A DNA stretch of 64,000 bases from Protaetiibacter sp. (GTDB lineage Bacteria > Actinomycetota > Actinomycetes > Actinomycetales > Microbacteriaceae), in the NCBI GenBank assembly GCA_030150265.1, contig JASLGG010000023.1:1-64000 (forward strand), written 5' to 3'. Below, in pieces: positions 1 through 8,264 of this stretch (the first letter of the stretch is position 1; every line of letters begins with the position of its first letter). The notes under the pieces are model-generated. The model saw only the letters and a program-made list of their open reading frames with translations, was not told the DNA's origin and searched no databases. The translations under genes and the position numbers were made by a program.

Positions 1-933
1 CCCCACGGGCAGCCGCGTCACGTCGGCGAGCGCATTCGCCACCCCACCGAGGAGCGCGCCGCGACCCGTGAGCAGCACCCGCTCGATCGGCTCCTGCGGC
101 CTGGCGCTCGCGTAGTAGCTCAGAGTGTTGCGGATGTTGCCGAGCAGTTCGCCCGCCACCTCGTAGATGATCTCGATGATCGGCCGCTCGTCGGGCGAGA
201 CCGAGTTGAGGCCGAGGCCGATGGCGCGCTTGGCGTGCTCCGCCTGTTCCGGGCTCCAGCCGAGGCGCTGCACGAGGGTGCGCGTGATGTCGTCACCGCC
301 GTTCGGGATGATGCGCACGAACTTCGGCACGCCATCCACCACCACCACCACGTTGGTGGTGGCCGCGCCGATCGCCACGATCGCCTCGCGACCCCGTGCG
401 CTGCGGCGCGGTGTGAGCGCCCTACTGAGCGCGAAGGGGATCAGATCGACGTGCACCGGGTTGAGACCGGCGCTCACGACCGCCTGCACGTTCGCGTTGA
501 TCGCATCCTTCACACCGGCCACGAGGAGTCCCGAGACCTGCTGGCCGTTCTCGCCCTCCTCGATCGAGATCGGGTAGAAGTCGAGCAGCACGTCGTTGAC
601 GGGCACGGGGAGCATGTCCTGCGCCTGGAACGGCAGCGACTCCTTGATGAGCTCCATCGAGGCCGCGGGCACCGAGAAGTCGCGAGCGAAGACGCGCTGA
701 CCTCCCATGCCGAGCACGACATCCTTCGAGCCGAACTTCGCGTCGGCCCACAGGCGCCGCAGCGCGGTGGCGACGGTGCCGACCTCGACCACCTCGCCCT
801 TGCGCACGGCGGCTTCGGGCAACGCCACCTCACCCATCCGCACGATCGATGGTTTCGCCGAGGTCGAGGCCTGCACCTCCACCCCGCGAATCGAGTTGGC
901 GCCGATGTCGACGCCGACGACGCTCTTGCCCAT
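1..933 (-). CDS. pilM: Type IV pilus assembly protein PilM (partial, C-terminus off window)
   Basis: Open frame of 311 codons from an ATG at 933 to the window edge with no stop. The N-terminus (MGKSVVGVDIGANSIRGVEV) is the actin-like nucleotide-binding start of PilM. Further in come a VPVNDVLLDFYPI stretch, an IGAATTNVVVV phosphate-binding loop and an LLTGRGALLGG segment, as expected for the ASKHA fold. PilM is a cytoplasmic actin-like protein that binds the N-terminal tail of PilN and couples the assembly ATPase/PilC platform to the PilN-PilO alignment complex. It starts 26 bp after the prepilin peptidase stop, so it is the last gene visible in the right-to-left pilus operon. PilN and PilO would be expected just outside the window. 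Confidence 0.9.
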   Translation of the reverse strand, partial: MGKSVVGVDIGANSIRGVEVQASTSAKPSIVRMGEVALPEAAVRKGEVVEVGTVATALRRLWADAKFGSKDVVLGMGGQRVFARDFSVPAASMELIKESLPFQAQDMLPVPVNDVLLDFYPISIEEGENGQQVSGLLVAGVKDAINANVQAVVSAGLNPVHVDLIPFALSRALTPRRSARGREAIVAIGAATTNVVVVVDGVPKFVRIIPNGGDDITRTLVQRLGWSPEQAEHAKRAIGLGLNSVSPDERPIIEIIYEVAGELLGNIRNTLSYYASARPQEPIERVLLTGRGALLGGVANALADVTRLPVG

Positions 934-959
934 TCTGTTCTCCCCCCGTTGGACAGCGT

Positions 960-1781
960 TCAGGTTGCGAGGCCGAAGAGCCCCAGATAGCCCGCGAGCA
1001 ATGCATCGCCCGCGAACACGCCCACCCATGCGCCCGCGAGCATCCAGGGCCCGAAGGCCACCCGTGCTCTGCGGCCGCGGCCGGCGACGATGAGGGCGAC
1101 CCCGAAGAGGCCGCCGAGGATGAATCCTGCCACGATGCCGACCCCGAGCGCGCCCCAGCCGAGCCAGCCGAGGAAGGCGCCGAGCACCCCCGCGAGCTTG
1201 ACATCGCCGCCGCCGATGGCATCCGGCCGCACGAGCAGCGGAACCAGGTAGAGGGCTCCCATCACGAGGAGCCCGATGCCGGAGGCCGCGAGCCGGTCCC
1301 ACGAGCCCGAGAGCGCGGCGGCCGCGGTGAACAGCACGGTCGCGACGGCGTATGCGGGGAGCACGATCGCATTCGGCAGCCGGAAGGTCTCGAGATCGAT
1401 CGCGGCGAGGCCGATCGTGATCGCCGCGAGGTAGAGGAACGCGGCGAGCACGAGGAGCGCCCCGACGAGCGCCGCCGCGCCCTCGGCCGCGACGACGCCG
1501 GGGACGAAGCGGATCGCGACCCCGACGAACGCGGCCGCCGTCAGGAGCTCGACGAGCGGATACCGGACCGAGATGCGCGAGCCGCAGTCCCGGCACCGGC
1601 CGCGCAGCACGAGCCAGGAGACGAGCGGGATGTTGTCGTACCAGCGGATGGCATGGCCGCACGCGCCACACGCGCTCGGCGGGCTCACCAGGGAGCGCCC
1701 CCGGGGCACGCGGTAGATGACGACGTTCAGGAACGATCCGATGATCGAGCCGAACGCGCCCAGGACGAGCGTTGCGGCCAT
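960..1781 (-). CDS. Prepilin peptidase (A24 family, with N-terminal methyltransferase-type domain)
   Basis: This 273-residue polytopic membrane protein cleaves the class III leader of prepilins and usually N-methylates the new N-terminus. The N-terminal GSFLNVVIYRVPRG motif and two CxxC pairs (CGACGH and CRDCGS, about residues 38-70) mark the full-length PilD type with a zinc-binding cytoplasmic domain. The peptidase motif GGGDVKLAG holds one catalytic aspartate; the other should lie in the AAIDLETFRLPN segment. It begins 4 bp after the stop of the beta-solenoid pilus protein, so translation is probably coupled. Its likely substrates are the three prepilin-like proteins encoded just upstream in the same operon. 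Confidence 0.93.
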   Translation of the reverse strand: MAATLVLGAFGSIIGSFLNVVIYRVPRGRSLVSPPSACGACGHAIRWYDNIPLVSWLVLRGRCRDCGSRISVRYPLVELLTAAAFVGVAIRFVPGVVAAEGAAALVGALLVLAAFLYLAAITIGLAAIDLETFRLPNAIVLPAYAVATVLFTAAAALSGSWDRLAASGIGLLVMGALYLVPLLVRPDAIGGGDVKLAGVLGAFLGWLGWGALGVGIVAGFILGGLFGVALIVAGRGRRARVAFGPWMLAGAWVGVFAGDALLAGYLGLFGLAT

Positions 1782-1785
1782 GGGG

Positions 1786-3834
1786 TCAGCCGGTGATGTT
1801 CCGCTGAGAGAGCACGGGACGATCCCACTCCGTCGCAGTCACGGTCGTCGGCTGCCCGGTGCTGAGGTCATAGCCGGGAAGTCCGAGCGGCGCGTATGTG
1901 AGGTATGCGCCGCCCCCGATGCTGGTCTGCTTGGCGAAGATCTGCCCCTTGATCTCGATGCTGTTGCCCACCGTCAACAGGCACGGAGTGTAGATCATCG
2001 TCCGGATGTTCTTGTTGAACTTGTAATTGCCCTGCATCGATATGGACTCACCCGCCGAGCAATCGGGTTTGCCATTGCCCGCGGCACCGGGGGCCCCCAC
2101 CATGTCGGTGTCGGGGTTGATCAGCCACAACTGGCGCTCACTGCCCACGCCTTCGAATCGCCCGCCGTTGTTGAAGTCGAACTTGTTGGCGATGATCGTC
2201 ACGTCCGTCTTGAGCAGCAACCCATGCTTGCTGAGATCGCTTCCGCCGGTGTACTCGAGGTCACTGCCACCCGTCAATGTGATGCCATCGGTGCACGTGC
2301 GAGCGTCGATGACTCCAGGATTGGACCCGAAGCTCTGGATCGCGTTGTAGATCTCTTTGACCGTGCACGTCGTACCGAGCTTCACAACGGTCGCACCGGG
2401 CCAGCCGGCCGCCGTATAGTGCTCGGCCTTCACCCCGAAGTCGACCCACTCGGGCACGGAACCCGATGCGGGTTTCGGCGGCGAAGCAGCGAGCACCGGA
2501 GCGGAGGGCGCCGATGATGCGCCGATCTGGAGCGTGAAGTGGCTCCATGCCGGAGTAGGAGGCTGCGCGCAGGGCGCGGCCGCAACGGATCCAACCCGAA
2601 TCGTGCCGGAGAGCCCTCCAGCGTTGGTGACGAAGCACGCGGAGCCGGAGAAGGTTCCTCCGCTGAAGGTCGTCCAGCTCGAGGTCTGCTTCAGGTTGAC
2701 GCCCTTCACCGTGCCCGTGACCGAGCCGCCGCTGAGCGTCAGCGTTCCCCCCGACTGGACGCCGGTCATGGTGCCGTTCCGCACGGTCACATCCGCGCCT
2801 GCGACGACACCACCCGGGATCGAGATAGACGACGCGACGGAACCGCCCGCGACGACCGACGACTGGAACGCCCCTCCCGTGATGTCGACCGAGTTGCCCA
2901 CTGTCAGCACGCCGCGAATGGTGCCTCCGGTCATCTTCGCGGGGCTGGTGGTCGAACGCGACCACGTGTTGCCCAGCGAACCGCCCCCCATCACGAGCGT
3001 TCCGCCGCTCGCCCATCCGTTGACGGTCGGGTTTCCGCTGGTGGTCAGCACGTTGTCGGCCCAGACGTTGCCTTGCACCGTTCCGTTCTTGAGAGTCACG
3101 TTGGTGCCGGTGATGCTGCCTCCGAGGGTGATTCCTCCAGCGACGGTCACATCGCCGTTCACCCACGCGCTTCCGGTCAAGCCGCAGCCGTTGTCGATCG
3201 TGAGGTTGCCTGACTTCACGATGATGTTGGCCGCGCCCTCGAAACCGCCGTTGCACAGCACATTGCCCGTGTACAGCATGAGATCGACGTTCGTGCTGTC
3301 GAGGGACACGAGATGCCCCCCCTCGCCCGAGGCGCTGGCGCTGTAGGCGAAGATCGCCGGCCCCGAGGGGTTGATCGTCGCCCCCGAGCCCACGTGCCCC
3401 AGGACCGCCTCGATTGCCGCGGTGTCGCGCGAGTGGTCCCCGTTGGTCCCCTTGGTCGCTGCGGTGCCTGTGGCAACGATCCGAGCGTCTTGGCTGATAG
3501 CCGGGCATCCAGGGATCCAGCCGCCGCTCCCGTTCGGCTTGTATACCTGAACCGAGTATGCGGGATCGGTTCCCGTGTAAAGGCCGTTCTTGGCGGCGCA
3601 GGTGCCGTTGAGCAGCCCTGCCCGCGCCGCCGCAATGCCGGCTTGGGCCGATGCCTGCGCCTGCACTCCCGCGCGGGTGGACGACGTGAAGGTGTAGGAG
3701 TACAACACGGTGCCCGCTACGACCATCGTGAGGATCACGCCCGCGAGCATGAAGATCAGTACGGTCGGGAGCGCGACACCACGGTCTTCCTCTCGGATGG
3801 TGCGAAATGCTCTCGCGAGACGGAGAAGGCTCAT
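1786..3834 (-). CDS. PilX-like pilus protein with predicted beta-solenoid passenger
   Basis: 682 residues. The ATG at 3834 overlaps the previous stop (ATGA), which fixes the start; the frame open further upstream is spurious. The N-terminus has a short charged leader, then a hydrophobic helix (VALPTVLIFMLAGVILTMVV) and an Ala-rich amphipathic helix, the layout of PilX_N-type minor pilins that lack a canonical G|FTLIE site. Residues about 130-380 are a run of short Gly/Thr/Val repeats such as GDVTVAGGITLGGS and NVTLKNGTVQGNV, which look like rungs of a right-handed beta-solenoid related to bactofilin or polymer-binding folds. The C-terminal 250 residues contain at least eight cysteines, probably disulfide-bonded. 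I infer a large surface-exposed pilus-tip or adhesin subunit. No enzymatic motif was seen. Confidence 0.75.
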   Translation of the reverse strand: MSLLRLARAFRTIREEDRGVALPTVLIFMLAGVILTMVVAGTVLYSYTFTSSTRAGVQAQASAQAGIAAARAGLLNGTCAAKNGLYTGTDPAYSVQVYKPNGSGGWIPGCPAISQDARIVATGTAATKGTNGDHSRDTAAIEAVLGHVGSGATINPSGPAIFAYSASASGEGGHLVSLDSTNVDLMLYTGNVLCNGGFEGAANIIVKSGNLTIDNGCGLTGSAWVNGDVTVAGGITLGGSITGTNVTLKNGTVQGNVWADNVLTTSGNPTVNGWASGGTLVMGGGSLGNTWSRSTTSPAKMTGGTIRGVLTVGNSVDITGGAFQSSVVAGGSVASSISIPGGVVAGADVTVRNGTMTGVQSGGTLTLSGGSVTGTVKGVNLKQTSSWTTFSGGTFSGSACFVTNAGGLSGTIRVGSVAAAPCAQPPTPAWSHFTLQIGASSAPSAPVLAASPPKPASGSVPEWVDFGVKAEHYTAAGWPGATVVKLGTTCTVKEIYNAIQSFGSNPGVIDARTCTDGITLTGGSDLEYTGGSDLSKHGLLLKTDVTIIANKFDFNNGGRFEGVGSERQLWLINPDTDMVGAPGAAGNGKPDCSAGESISMQGNYKFNKNIRTMIYTPCLLTVGNSIEIKGQIFAKQTSIGGGAYLTYAPLGLPGYDLSTGQPTTVTATEWDRPVLSQRNITG

Positions 3835-4433
3835 TTGCAGGGCTCCGATCCAGTGGCGAAGGTGGGGTGCGGTGCCGGGTTGGTCGCGAACTTGATGGTG
3901 GTCGAGTCGGTGTCGCCGCCGACCGAGGAGAATCGGATCGAAACGCGCGAGGTGTCGGGGTCGACAGCGAATACCGTGCCACCGCTGCCGCCGGACTTGA
4001 CTCCGTCGAGAAGGAGGGTCCATCCCGCAAGCGCGGAGGCGCTGGGCACCGTCGGCGCGGCAGTCGAGGCGAAGCTCTTCGTGCGCAACTGCCCGTTGCC
4101 GGCCGGCGAGTAATACCAGGCCTTCCAGCTGTAGGTCACGGTCGCCGCTGATCCCGCGGAGCAGACGACGAGCAACTGGCCGCCATCCGCGCCGGCCGCG
4201 AGAGGCTTCACGATGACTGCGTTGCGTACTCCCATGTCGATCGAGCGTGCAACGAGTTGTGCAGAATCGGCGGATTCACTGAGCTCGCTCACCGTTCGTT
4301 GCGTTTGCACGGTACTGATGTACATTCCGCCCGCGGCGATGAGGATCAAGACCGTCACAAGGCTGACGACGATCACCTCGGCGAGGGTGATCCCGCTGTC
4401 GTCAGCGATACGAGTGGCCAGCCTGGGCTTCAT
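3831..4433 (-). CDS. Minor prepilin-like protein (PilW/PilJ-like)
   Basis: 200 residues. The ATG at 4433 overlaps the stop of the upstream gene (ATGA), and the stop overlaps the downstream ATG, so three genes are translationally coupled. The class III signal reads MKPRLATRIADDSG followed by ITLAEVIVVSLVTVLILIAA. It has the conserved Glu at mature position 5, while the mature residue 1 is Ile rather than Phe. The rest is a secreted, Ser/Thr/Gly-rich globular domain with two cysteines (VVCSAG and the C-terminal EPCK). This fits minor pseudopilins that prime pilus assembly. Assignment to a particular minor pilin (PilV, W or X) is not possible from sequence alone. Confidence 0.8.
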   Translation of the reverse strand: MKPRLATRIADDSGITLAEVIVVSLVTVLILIAAGGMYISTVQTQRTVSELSESADSAQLVARSIDMGVRNAVIVKPLAAGADGGQLLVVCSAGSAATVTYSWKAWYYSPAGNGQLRTKSFASTAAPTVPSASALAGWTLLLDGVKSGGSGGTVFAVDPDTSRVSIRFSSVGGDTDSTTIKFATNPAPHPTFATGSEPCK

Positions 4434-4849
4434 GGCTTCGTCACCAGAACGAGAGTGGATGCCGAGGCCAGCTGCTTGCCGCTATCGGATCGCGTGACGA
4501 CCGTCGTCACCTTGAGCGTCTGGGCATTGGTGTTCGCGGCGGCCGGGCAGACACCCGCCACCGTCGTCGTAGCACGAAGCGGAACACCGCGCTTGTCGGT
4601 GGTATCGAAGGTCCCATTGACCGCCGACACGACCGCGGAGCAACCAGGCGCAGCGGCCTGCGCGGCGGTTACACGATCGTTTGCGAGCTGCGAGGCCGCG
4701 GCGATCGTCGTATTGCTGACCGCGAGCTTCATACCGGTCACCAAAAGAGGGAGGAGCGCGAGAGCGACGATCGCAAGCAGGAGCATCGCGACGAGCACCT
4801 CGATGAGACCAATGCCGCGATCATCGACGGCACACCGGCATCGCTCCAC
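4430..4849 (-). CDS. Minor prepilin-like protein (PilV-like)
   Basis: 139 residues starting at a GTG (4849), preceded by a GGGGGAAC Shine-Dalgarno six bases upstream; a longer frame to 4912 would run through a hairpin and is not supported. The leader VERCRCAVDDRG precedes IGLIEVLVAMLLLAIVALAL, a class III signal with Glu5 and a 20-residue hydrophobic stem. The mature domain has two cysteines (GCSAV, GVCPA), a likely disulfide, and ends in a beta-rich segment. First of a three-gene coupled unit (PilV-like, PilW-like, PilX-like). It is separated from the major pilin gene by a strong hairpin that may lower its expression relative to the pilin. Confidence 0.8.
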   Translation of the reverse strand: MERCRCAVDDRGIGLIEVLVAMLLLAIVALALLPLLVTGMKLAVSNTTIAAASQLANDRVTAAQAAAPGCSAVVSAVNGTFDTTDKRGVPLRATTTVAGVCPAAANTNAQTLKVTTVVTRSDSGKQLASASTLVLVTKP

Positions 4850-4874
4850 TCTGTTCCCCCCGGAGACATATTTG

Positions 4875-4914
4875 TCGTGCAGGGTGGCGCCAGAGAACGG
4901 GCCACCCTGCACGA
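4875..4914 (-). terminator. Strong hairpin between major and minor pilin genes (attenuator/terminator)
   Basis: A perfect 14-bp stem (TCGTGCAGGGTGGC / GCCACCCTGCACGA) with a 12-nt loop lies 31 bp after the pilin stop and 25 bp before the minor-pilin GTG. There is no U-tract, so partial termination or a transcript-stabilising 3' end for the pilin mRNA are both possible. Confidence 0.6.
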
Positions 4915-4945
4915 TTGGTTCTGACGAACCTACTGTGACTCAGCC

Positions 4946-5383
4946 TTACTTGGCGACCCCAGCCGCATCCGACTCGTAGGGCGCCGTGGCATCAGTGACG
5001 GCGTAGTACTTGTCGTTGTTCGCCTGACCCACCACGAGGAATCCGCTGCTGCCGGGCGTACCGATGAACTCAGGCCGGGCCTTCCAGCTGTTGGCGTCGA
5101 TGGAAATCGTCGTGCTGAGATCACTCGCCACCGACGTCGGGTAGGCGCCGTTGTTGTCCGTGGTGTATGCGACGACAGCGGTCTTGATGTTGGCGAGGTC
5201 GGCCTTAGCGGCCGACGCCACCGCGTTGTCCTGGATGCCCAGGTACACCGGCACGGCGATGGCCGCGAGGATGCCGATGATGAGGACGACGACGAGGAGC
5301 TCGATGAGCGTGAAGCCCTTCTCCTCGTTCGCCTTGAGCGCGTCGCGCTTGGCGATGAGCGCGCGGTGGATTGCAGTGTTCAT
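4946..5383 (-). CDS. Type IV major pilin (PilA/PilE-like)
   Basis: 145 residues from the ATG at 5383. Another in-frame ATG lies at 5392; the upstream GGATGGGAAG could serve either. The long basic leader of 23 residues ends in EEKG, cut before FTLIELLVVVLIIGILAAIA, a textbook class III signal with Phe1 and Glu5. The mature domain (about 122 residues) is typical of small Gram-positive pilins: ADLANIKTAVVAYTTDNNGAYPT, then a beta region, with no cysteine pair. It sits between pilC and the minor pilins but has a 127-bp upstream gap with its own promoter-like elements, consistent with higher expression than the rest of the operon. Confidence 0.93.
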   Translation of the reverse strand: MNTAIHRALIAKRDALKANEEKGFTLIELLVVVLIIGILAAIAVPVYLGIQDNAVASAAKADLANIKTAVVAYTTDNNGAYPTSVASDLSTTISIDANSWKARPEFIGTPGSSGFLVVGQANNDKYYAVTDATAPYESDAAGVAK

Positions 5384-5483
5384 GCTTCCCATCCTGTGTT
5401 TGTGATTCGAACAATGGACGGGTGGTCCCCCTAGTGATGACCCCCCGCGGACAATCTCCCGGTTTCGCCTACGCTCCGCGACT

Positions 5484-5499
5484 CCCCAAACGGGGGGTA
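5484..5499 (-). promoter_or_regulatory. GC-rich box TACCCCCC-N4-GGGG upstream of the pilin gene
   Basis: On the minus strand the box reads TACCCCCCGTTTGGGG and lies about 100 bp upstream of the pilin ATG. A TAGGCG hexamer 12 bp downstream of it could be a -10. Similar boxes occur upstream of the pilB operon and the ABC exporter operon. Function unknown; an activator or repressor site is inferred. Confidence 0.4.
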
Positions 5500-5510
5500 C
5501 GGGGCACCTC

Positions 5511-6749
5511 TCAACCGGCATCGCCCGTGATCGCGCTGAAGACCGAGAACATCGGCAGATAGAGTGCGACGATCATCCCGCCGACGATCACACCGATAAC
5601 CGCGATCATGAGCGGCTCGATGAGCGAGGTGAGCGAGTCGGTGGTCGCCTGCACCTCCTCGTCATAGAAGTCCGCGACCTTGCCGAGCATGGTGTCCATC
5701 GCACCCGAGTCCTCGCCGACCGCGATCATCTGCACGACCATCGACGGGAAGACCGGCTCCTCCGCGAGAGGGGCAGCGACCGAGCGACCCGCCCGCACCG
5801 AGTCCTGCACCCGGTGCATCGCGTTGGCGATCACCCAGTTTCCCGAGGTCTCGCCCACGATCGAGAGCGCCTGGAGGATCGGCACGCCCGACTTCGTCAT
5901 GATCGAGAAGTTGCGGGCGAACCGCGCCACGGCGACCTTGCGGAAGAGCAGCCCGAACACCGGCAGCTTGAGCTTCAAGGTGTCGACACGCTTCCGGACG
6001 TTCTCGTCGTTCTTGTGCGAACGCCACCAGAGCGCGAACGCGACGAGCAGCACGATGAGCAGGGGGACGATCCAGATCATGTTCTTCGAGAGCACGACCA
6101 GGATCTGCGTCGGAAGCGGCAGCTCGGCGTGAAGCCCCTCGAACATCTTCTCGAACACCGGCACGATGAACACGAGCATGGCGATCGTCGCCACGATCGC
6201 CATGCAGAGCACGACGATCGGGTAGGTGAGCGCCGACTTGATGGTCTGGGTGAGCTTCACCTCCTTCTCGAAGGTGCCGGCCACCGACTCGAGTGAGCGG
6301 TCGAGGAAGCCGCCCGTCTCCCCCGCGCGGATGAGGTGGATCATGAGCGGCGGGAAGACATCCGGATGCTTCCCGAACGCCGTCGAGAGCGACGATCCGG
6401 TCTCGACCTGCACGCGCACCGAGTCGAGGGTCGTGCGCAGCTTCTTGTTCTCGGTCTGCTCCGAGAGGATCGTGAGCGTCCGCAGCAGGGAGAGGCCGGA
6501 TGACACCATGGTCGCCATCTGGCGGCTCATGATGGCGAGGTCCTTGAGGCCCACCTTCTTCTCGAGGAAGCCGACGTTGATCTCCATCTGGAGACCCGTT
6601 CCGGTGGCGGACTGGTTGAGCTCGATGGGCATGACGCCCATCGTCTTGAGCCGGGCGACCGCCGCCGCCTCGCTGGGCGCGTCGAGCTTGCCCTTGACGA
6701 GCTTTCCGCCGCCGTCACGCCCCCGGTAGGCGTAGCTGAGCATCGTCAT
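5511..6749 (-). CDS. pilC: Type II secretion/type IV pilus inner-membrane platform protein PilC (GspF family)
   Basis: 412 residues, close to the family norm. Two GspF repeats are visible: the first around LKDLAIMSRQMATMVSSG with GETGGFLDRSLESVA, the second around VARFARNFSIMTKSGVPI with GEDSGAMDTMLGKVADFY. Membrane segments follow each repeat (AMVATIAMLVFIVPVF type and VIGVIVGGMIVALYLPMF). PilC is the cytoplasmic-membrane platform turned by the assembly ATPase to insert pilins into the filament base. The ATG at 6749 overlaps the pilT stop (ATGA), so the start and translational coupling are clear. Confidence 0.95.
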   Translation of the reverse strand: MTMLSYAYRGRDGGGKLVKGKLDAPSEAAAVARLKTMGVMPIELNQSATGTGLQMEINVGFLEKKVGLKDLAIMSRQMATMVSSGLSLLRTLTILSEQTENKKLRTTLDSVRVQVETGSSLSTAFGKHPDVFPPLMIHLIRAGETGGFLDRSLESVAGTFEKEVKLTQTIKSALTYPIVVLCMAIVATIAMLVFIVPVFEKMFEGLHAELPLPTQILVVLSKNMIWIVPLLIVLLVAFALWWRSHKNDENVRKRVDTLKLKLPVFGLLFRKVAVARFARNFSIMTKSGVPILQALSIVGETSGNWVIANAMHRVQDSVRAGRSVAAPLAEEPVFPSMVVQMIAVGEDSGAMDTMLGKVADFYDEEVQATTDSLTSLIEPLMIAVIGVIVGGMIVALYLPMFSVFSAITGDAG

Positions 6750-8218
6750 TGCATGGCCGCCGCATCGCTCCGGTGCACCAGGCGCTTGAAGTCCTCCATG
6801 TCCTGCGCCTTGTCGGCGGCGGCGCCGTAGGGCACCAGTCCCCCGTTGACGAGCTCGGCGAGGTGCTGGTCCATGGTGTGCATGCCGTGCTGGCGCCCCG
6901 CCTGGAGCGCCGACCGCACCTGGTGGGTCTTGCCCTCGCGGATGAGGTTCGCGATCGCCGGCGTCGTCACCATGATCTCGGTCGCGACCGCACGGCCGGT
7001 ACCGGAGGCTCGCCGCACGAGTGTCTGGCAGACGACGCCCTGGAGCGTCGCCGCGAGCTGGATGCGGATCTGATCCTGCTGGTGCGGCGGGAACACGTCG
7101 ATGACACGGTCGATGGTCGAGCCCGCGTCCTGCGTGTGCAGGGTCGCGAACACGAGGTGACCGGTCTCGGCGGCGGTCAGGGCGACCTGGATGGTCTCCA
7201 GGTCGCGGAGCTCGCCGATGAGGATCACATCCGGGTCCTGACGCAGCACGTGCTTGAGGGCGTTCGCGAAGCTGTGGGTGTCGGCCCCCACCTCGCGCTG
7301 GTTGACGAGCGCCTTCTTGTTGGTGTGCAGGAACTCGATCGGGTCCTCGACCGTCACGATGTGGTCGGCCCGCGTCTGGTTCACGAGGTCGACGAGCGCG
7401 GCGAGCGTCGTCGACTTTCCGGAGCCGGTGGGGCCGGTCACCAGCACGAGACCGCGGGGCAGCTTCGAGAACTCGCCCACCTGATCCGGCACGCCGAGCG
7501 CGCTGAGCTGCTTGATCTCGGTGGGGATGATGCGGAACGCCCCGCCGATCGCCCCGCGCTGCTGGTAGTAGTTCACGCGGAAGCGGGCGTTCGCCGAGAG
7601 GGTGAACGCGAAGTCGAGCTCGAGCTTCTCGTCGAAGGTCGCCCGCTGCGTGGGGTTCAGGATGCTGTAGAGCGCGGTCGCCGTGCGCTCGCGATCCCAG
7701 TAGTCCTGGCCGTGCACCGGCATGAGCGTGCCGTCGATGCGCAGCAGCGGCGGCGAGCCGGCCGAGATGTGGAGGTCGGATGCGCCGGCCAGCAGCACCT
7801 CCTGCAGGCAGTGCAGCAGCTCCGAGTCGGCGTGCACACGGGCGGCGCGCGCGAACTCGTCGTCGATCCCCTGGACCGGGACGGCGGGCGGCGGCACGGC
7901 CATCGGCGGCTCGGGCAGCGGCGCCTCCGCGACGGGCGCGGGGAACACGGGCGGCTGGAGGACGGGCTCGGGCGCGGCCGTGAACCCGGGCGCGCTGACC
8001 GGGTCGAATGCGGGCGCCGGCGCGGGGAAGCCCTCCGCGCCCGGCATCGCGGGCGGCGCCCCGGGAGGCGGCAGGTGCGAGAACGCCGGTGCCTGCGCCT
8101 GAACCTCGGGCGGCAGCACCCCCTGCGGCGCGGGCATCGCCCCGCCCATGCCGGGCACCCCGAACGGCGGTGCTGCGGGATCCGTCAACGGGATCTCGTA
8201 GATGTTGTTGTCGCTCAC
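6746..8218 (-). CDS. pilT: Type IV pilus retraction ATPase PilT with a proline-rich N-terminal extension
   Basis: 490 residues. I choose the GTG at 8218 because a GGAGG lies eight bases upstream; a GTG at 8239 falls in front of that site. Residues 1 to about 130 are Pro/Ala-rich and low-complexity, probably disordered. From about 135 onward it is a standard PilT: an N2D PAS-like domain, Walker A GPTGSGKSTT near residue 260, Asp box, Walker B (DVILIGELRD), His box (GHLVFATLHT) and the C-terminal AIANLIREGKTHQ, matching the AIRNLIRE motif required for retraction. Canonical PilT is about 350 residues, so the extension is unusual. Its presence together with PilB implies a retractable pilus. Confidence 0.93.
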   Translation of the reverse strand: MSDNNIYEIPLTDPAAPPFGVPGMGGAMPAPQGVLPPEVQAQAPAFSHLPPPGAPPAMPGAEGFPAPAPAFDPVSAPGFTAAPEPVLQPPVFPAPVAEAPLPEPPMAVPPPAVPVQGIDDEFARAARVHADSELLHCLQEVLLAGASDLHISAGSPPLLRIDGTLMPVHGQDYWDRERTATALYSILNPTQRATFDEKLELDFAFTLSANARFRVNYYQQRGAIGGAFRIIPTEIKQLSALGVPDQVGEFSKLPRGLVLVTGPTGSGKSTTLAALVDLVNQTRADHIVTVEDPIEFLHTNKKALVNQREVGADTHSFANALKHVLRQDPDVILIGELRDLETIQVALTAAETGHLVFATLHTQDAGSTIDRVIDVFPPHQQDQIRIQLAATLQGVVCQTLVRRASGTGRAVATEIMVTTPAIANLIREGKTHQVRSALQAGRQHGMHTMDQHLAELVNGGLVPYGAAADKAQDMEDFKRLVHRSDAAAMQ

Positions 8219-8264
8219 GCGCTGGTCCTCCCCCTCCACCAGAACTCGCGCTCGCGCGCCGCCG

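Noticed and set aside
2261..4030. 589-codon minus-strand frame overlapping the PilX-like gene
   Set aside because: Arg/His-rich translation with no pilin features; the competing frame has ATGA coupling and the hydrophobic stem.
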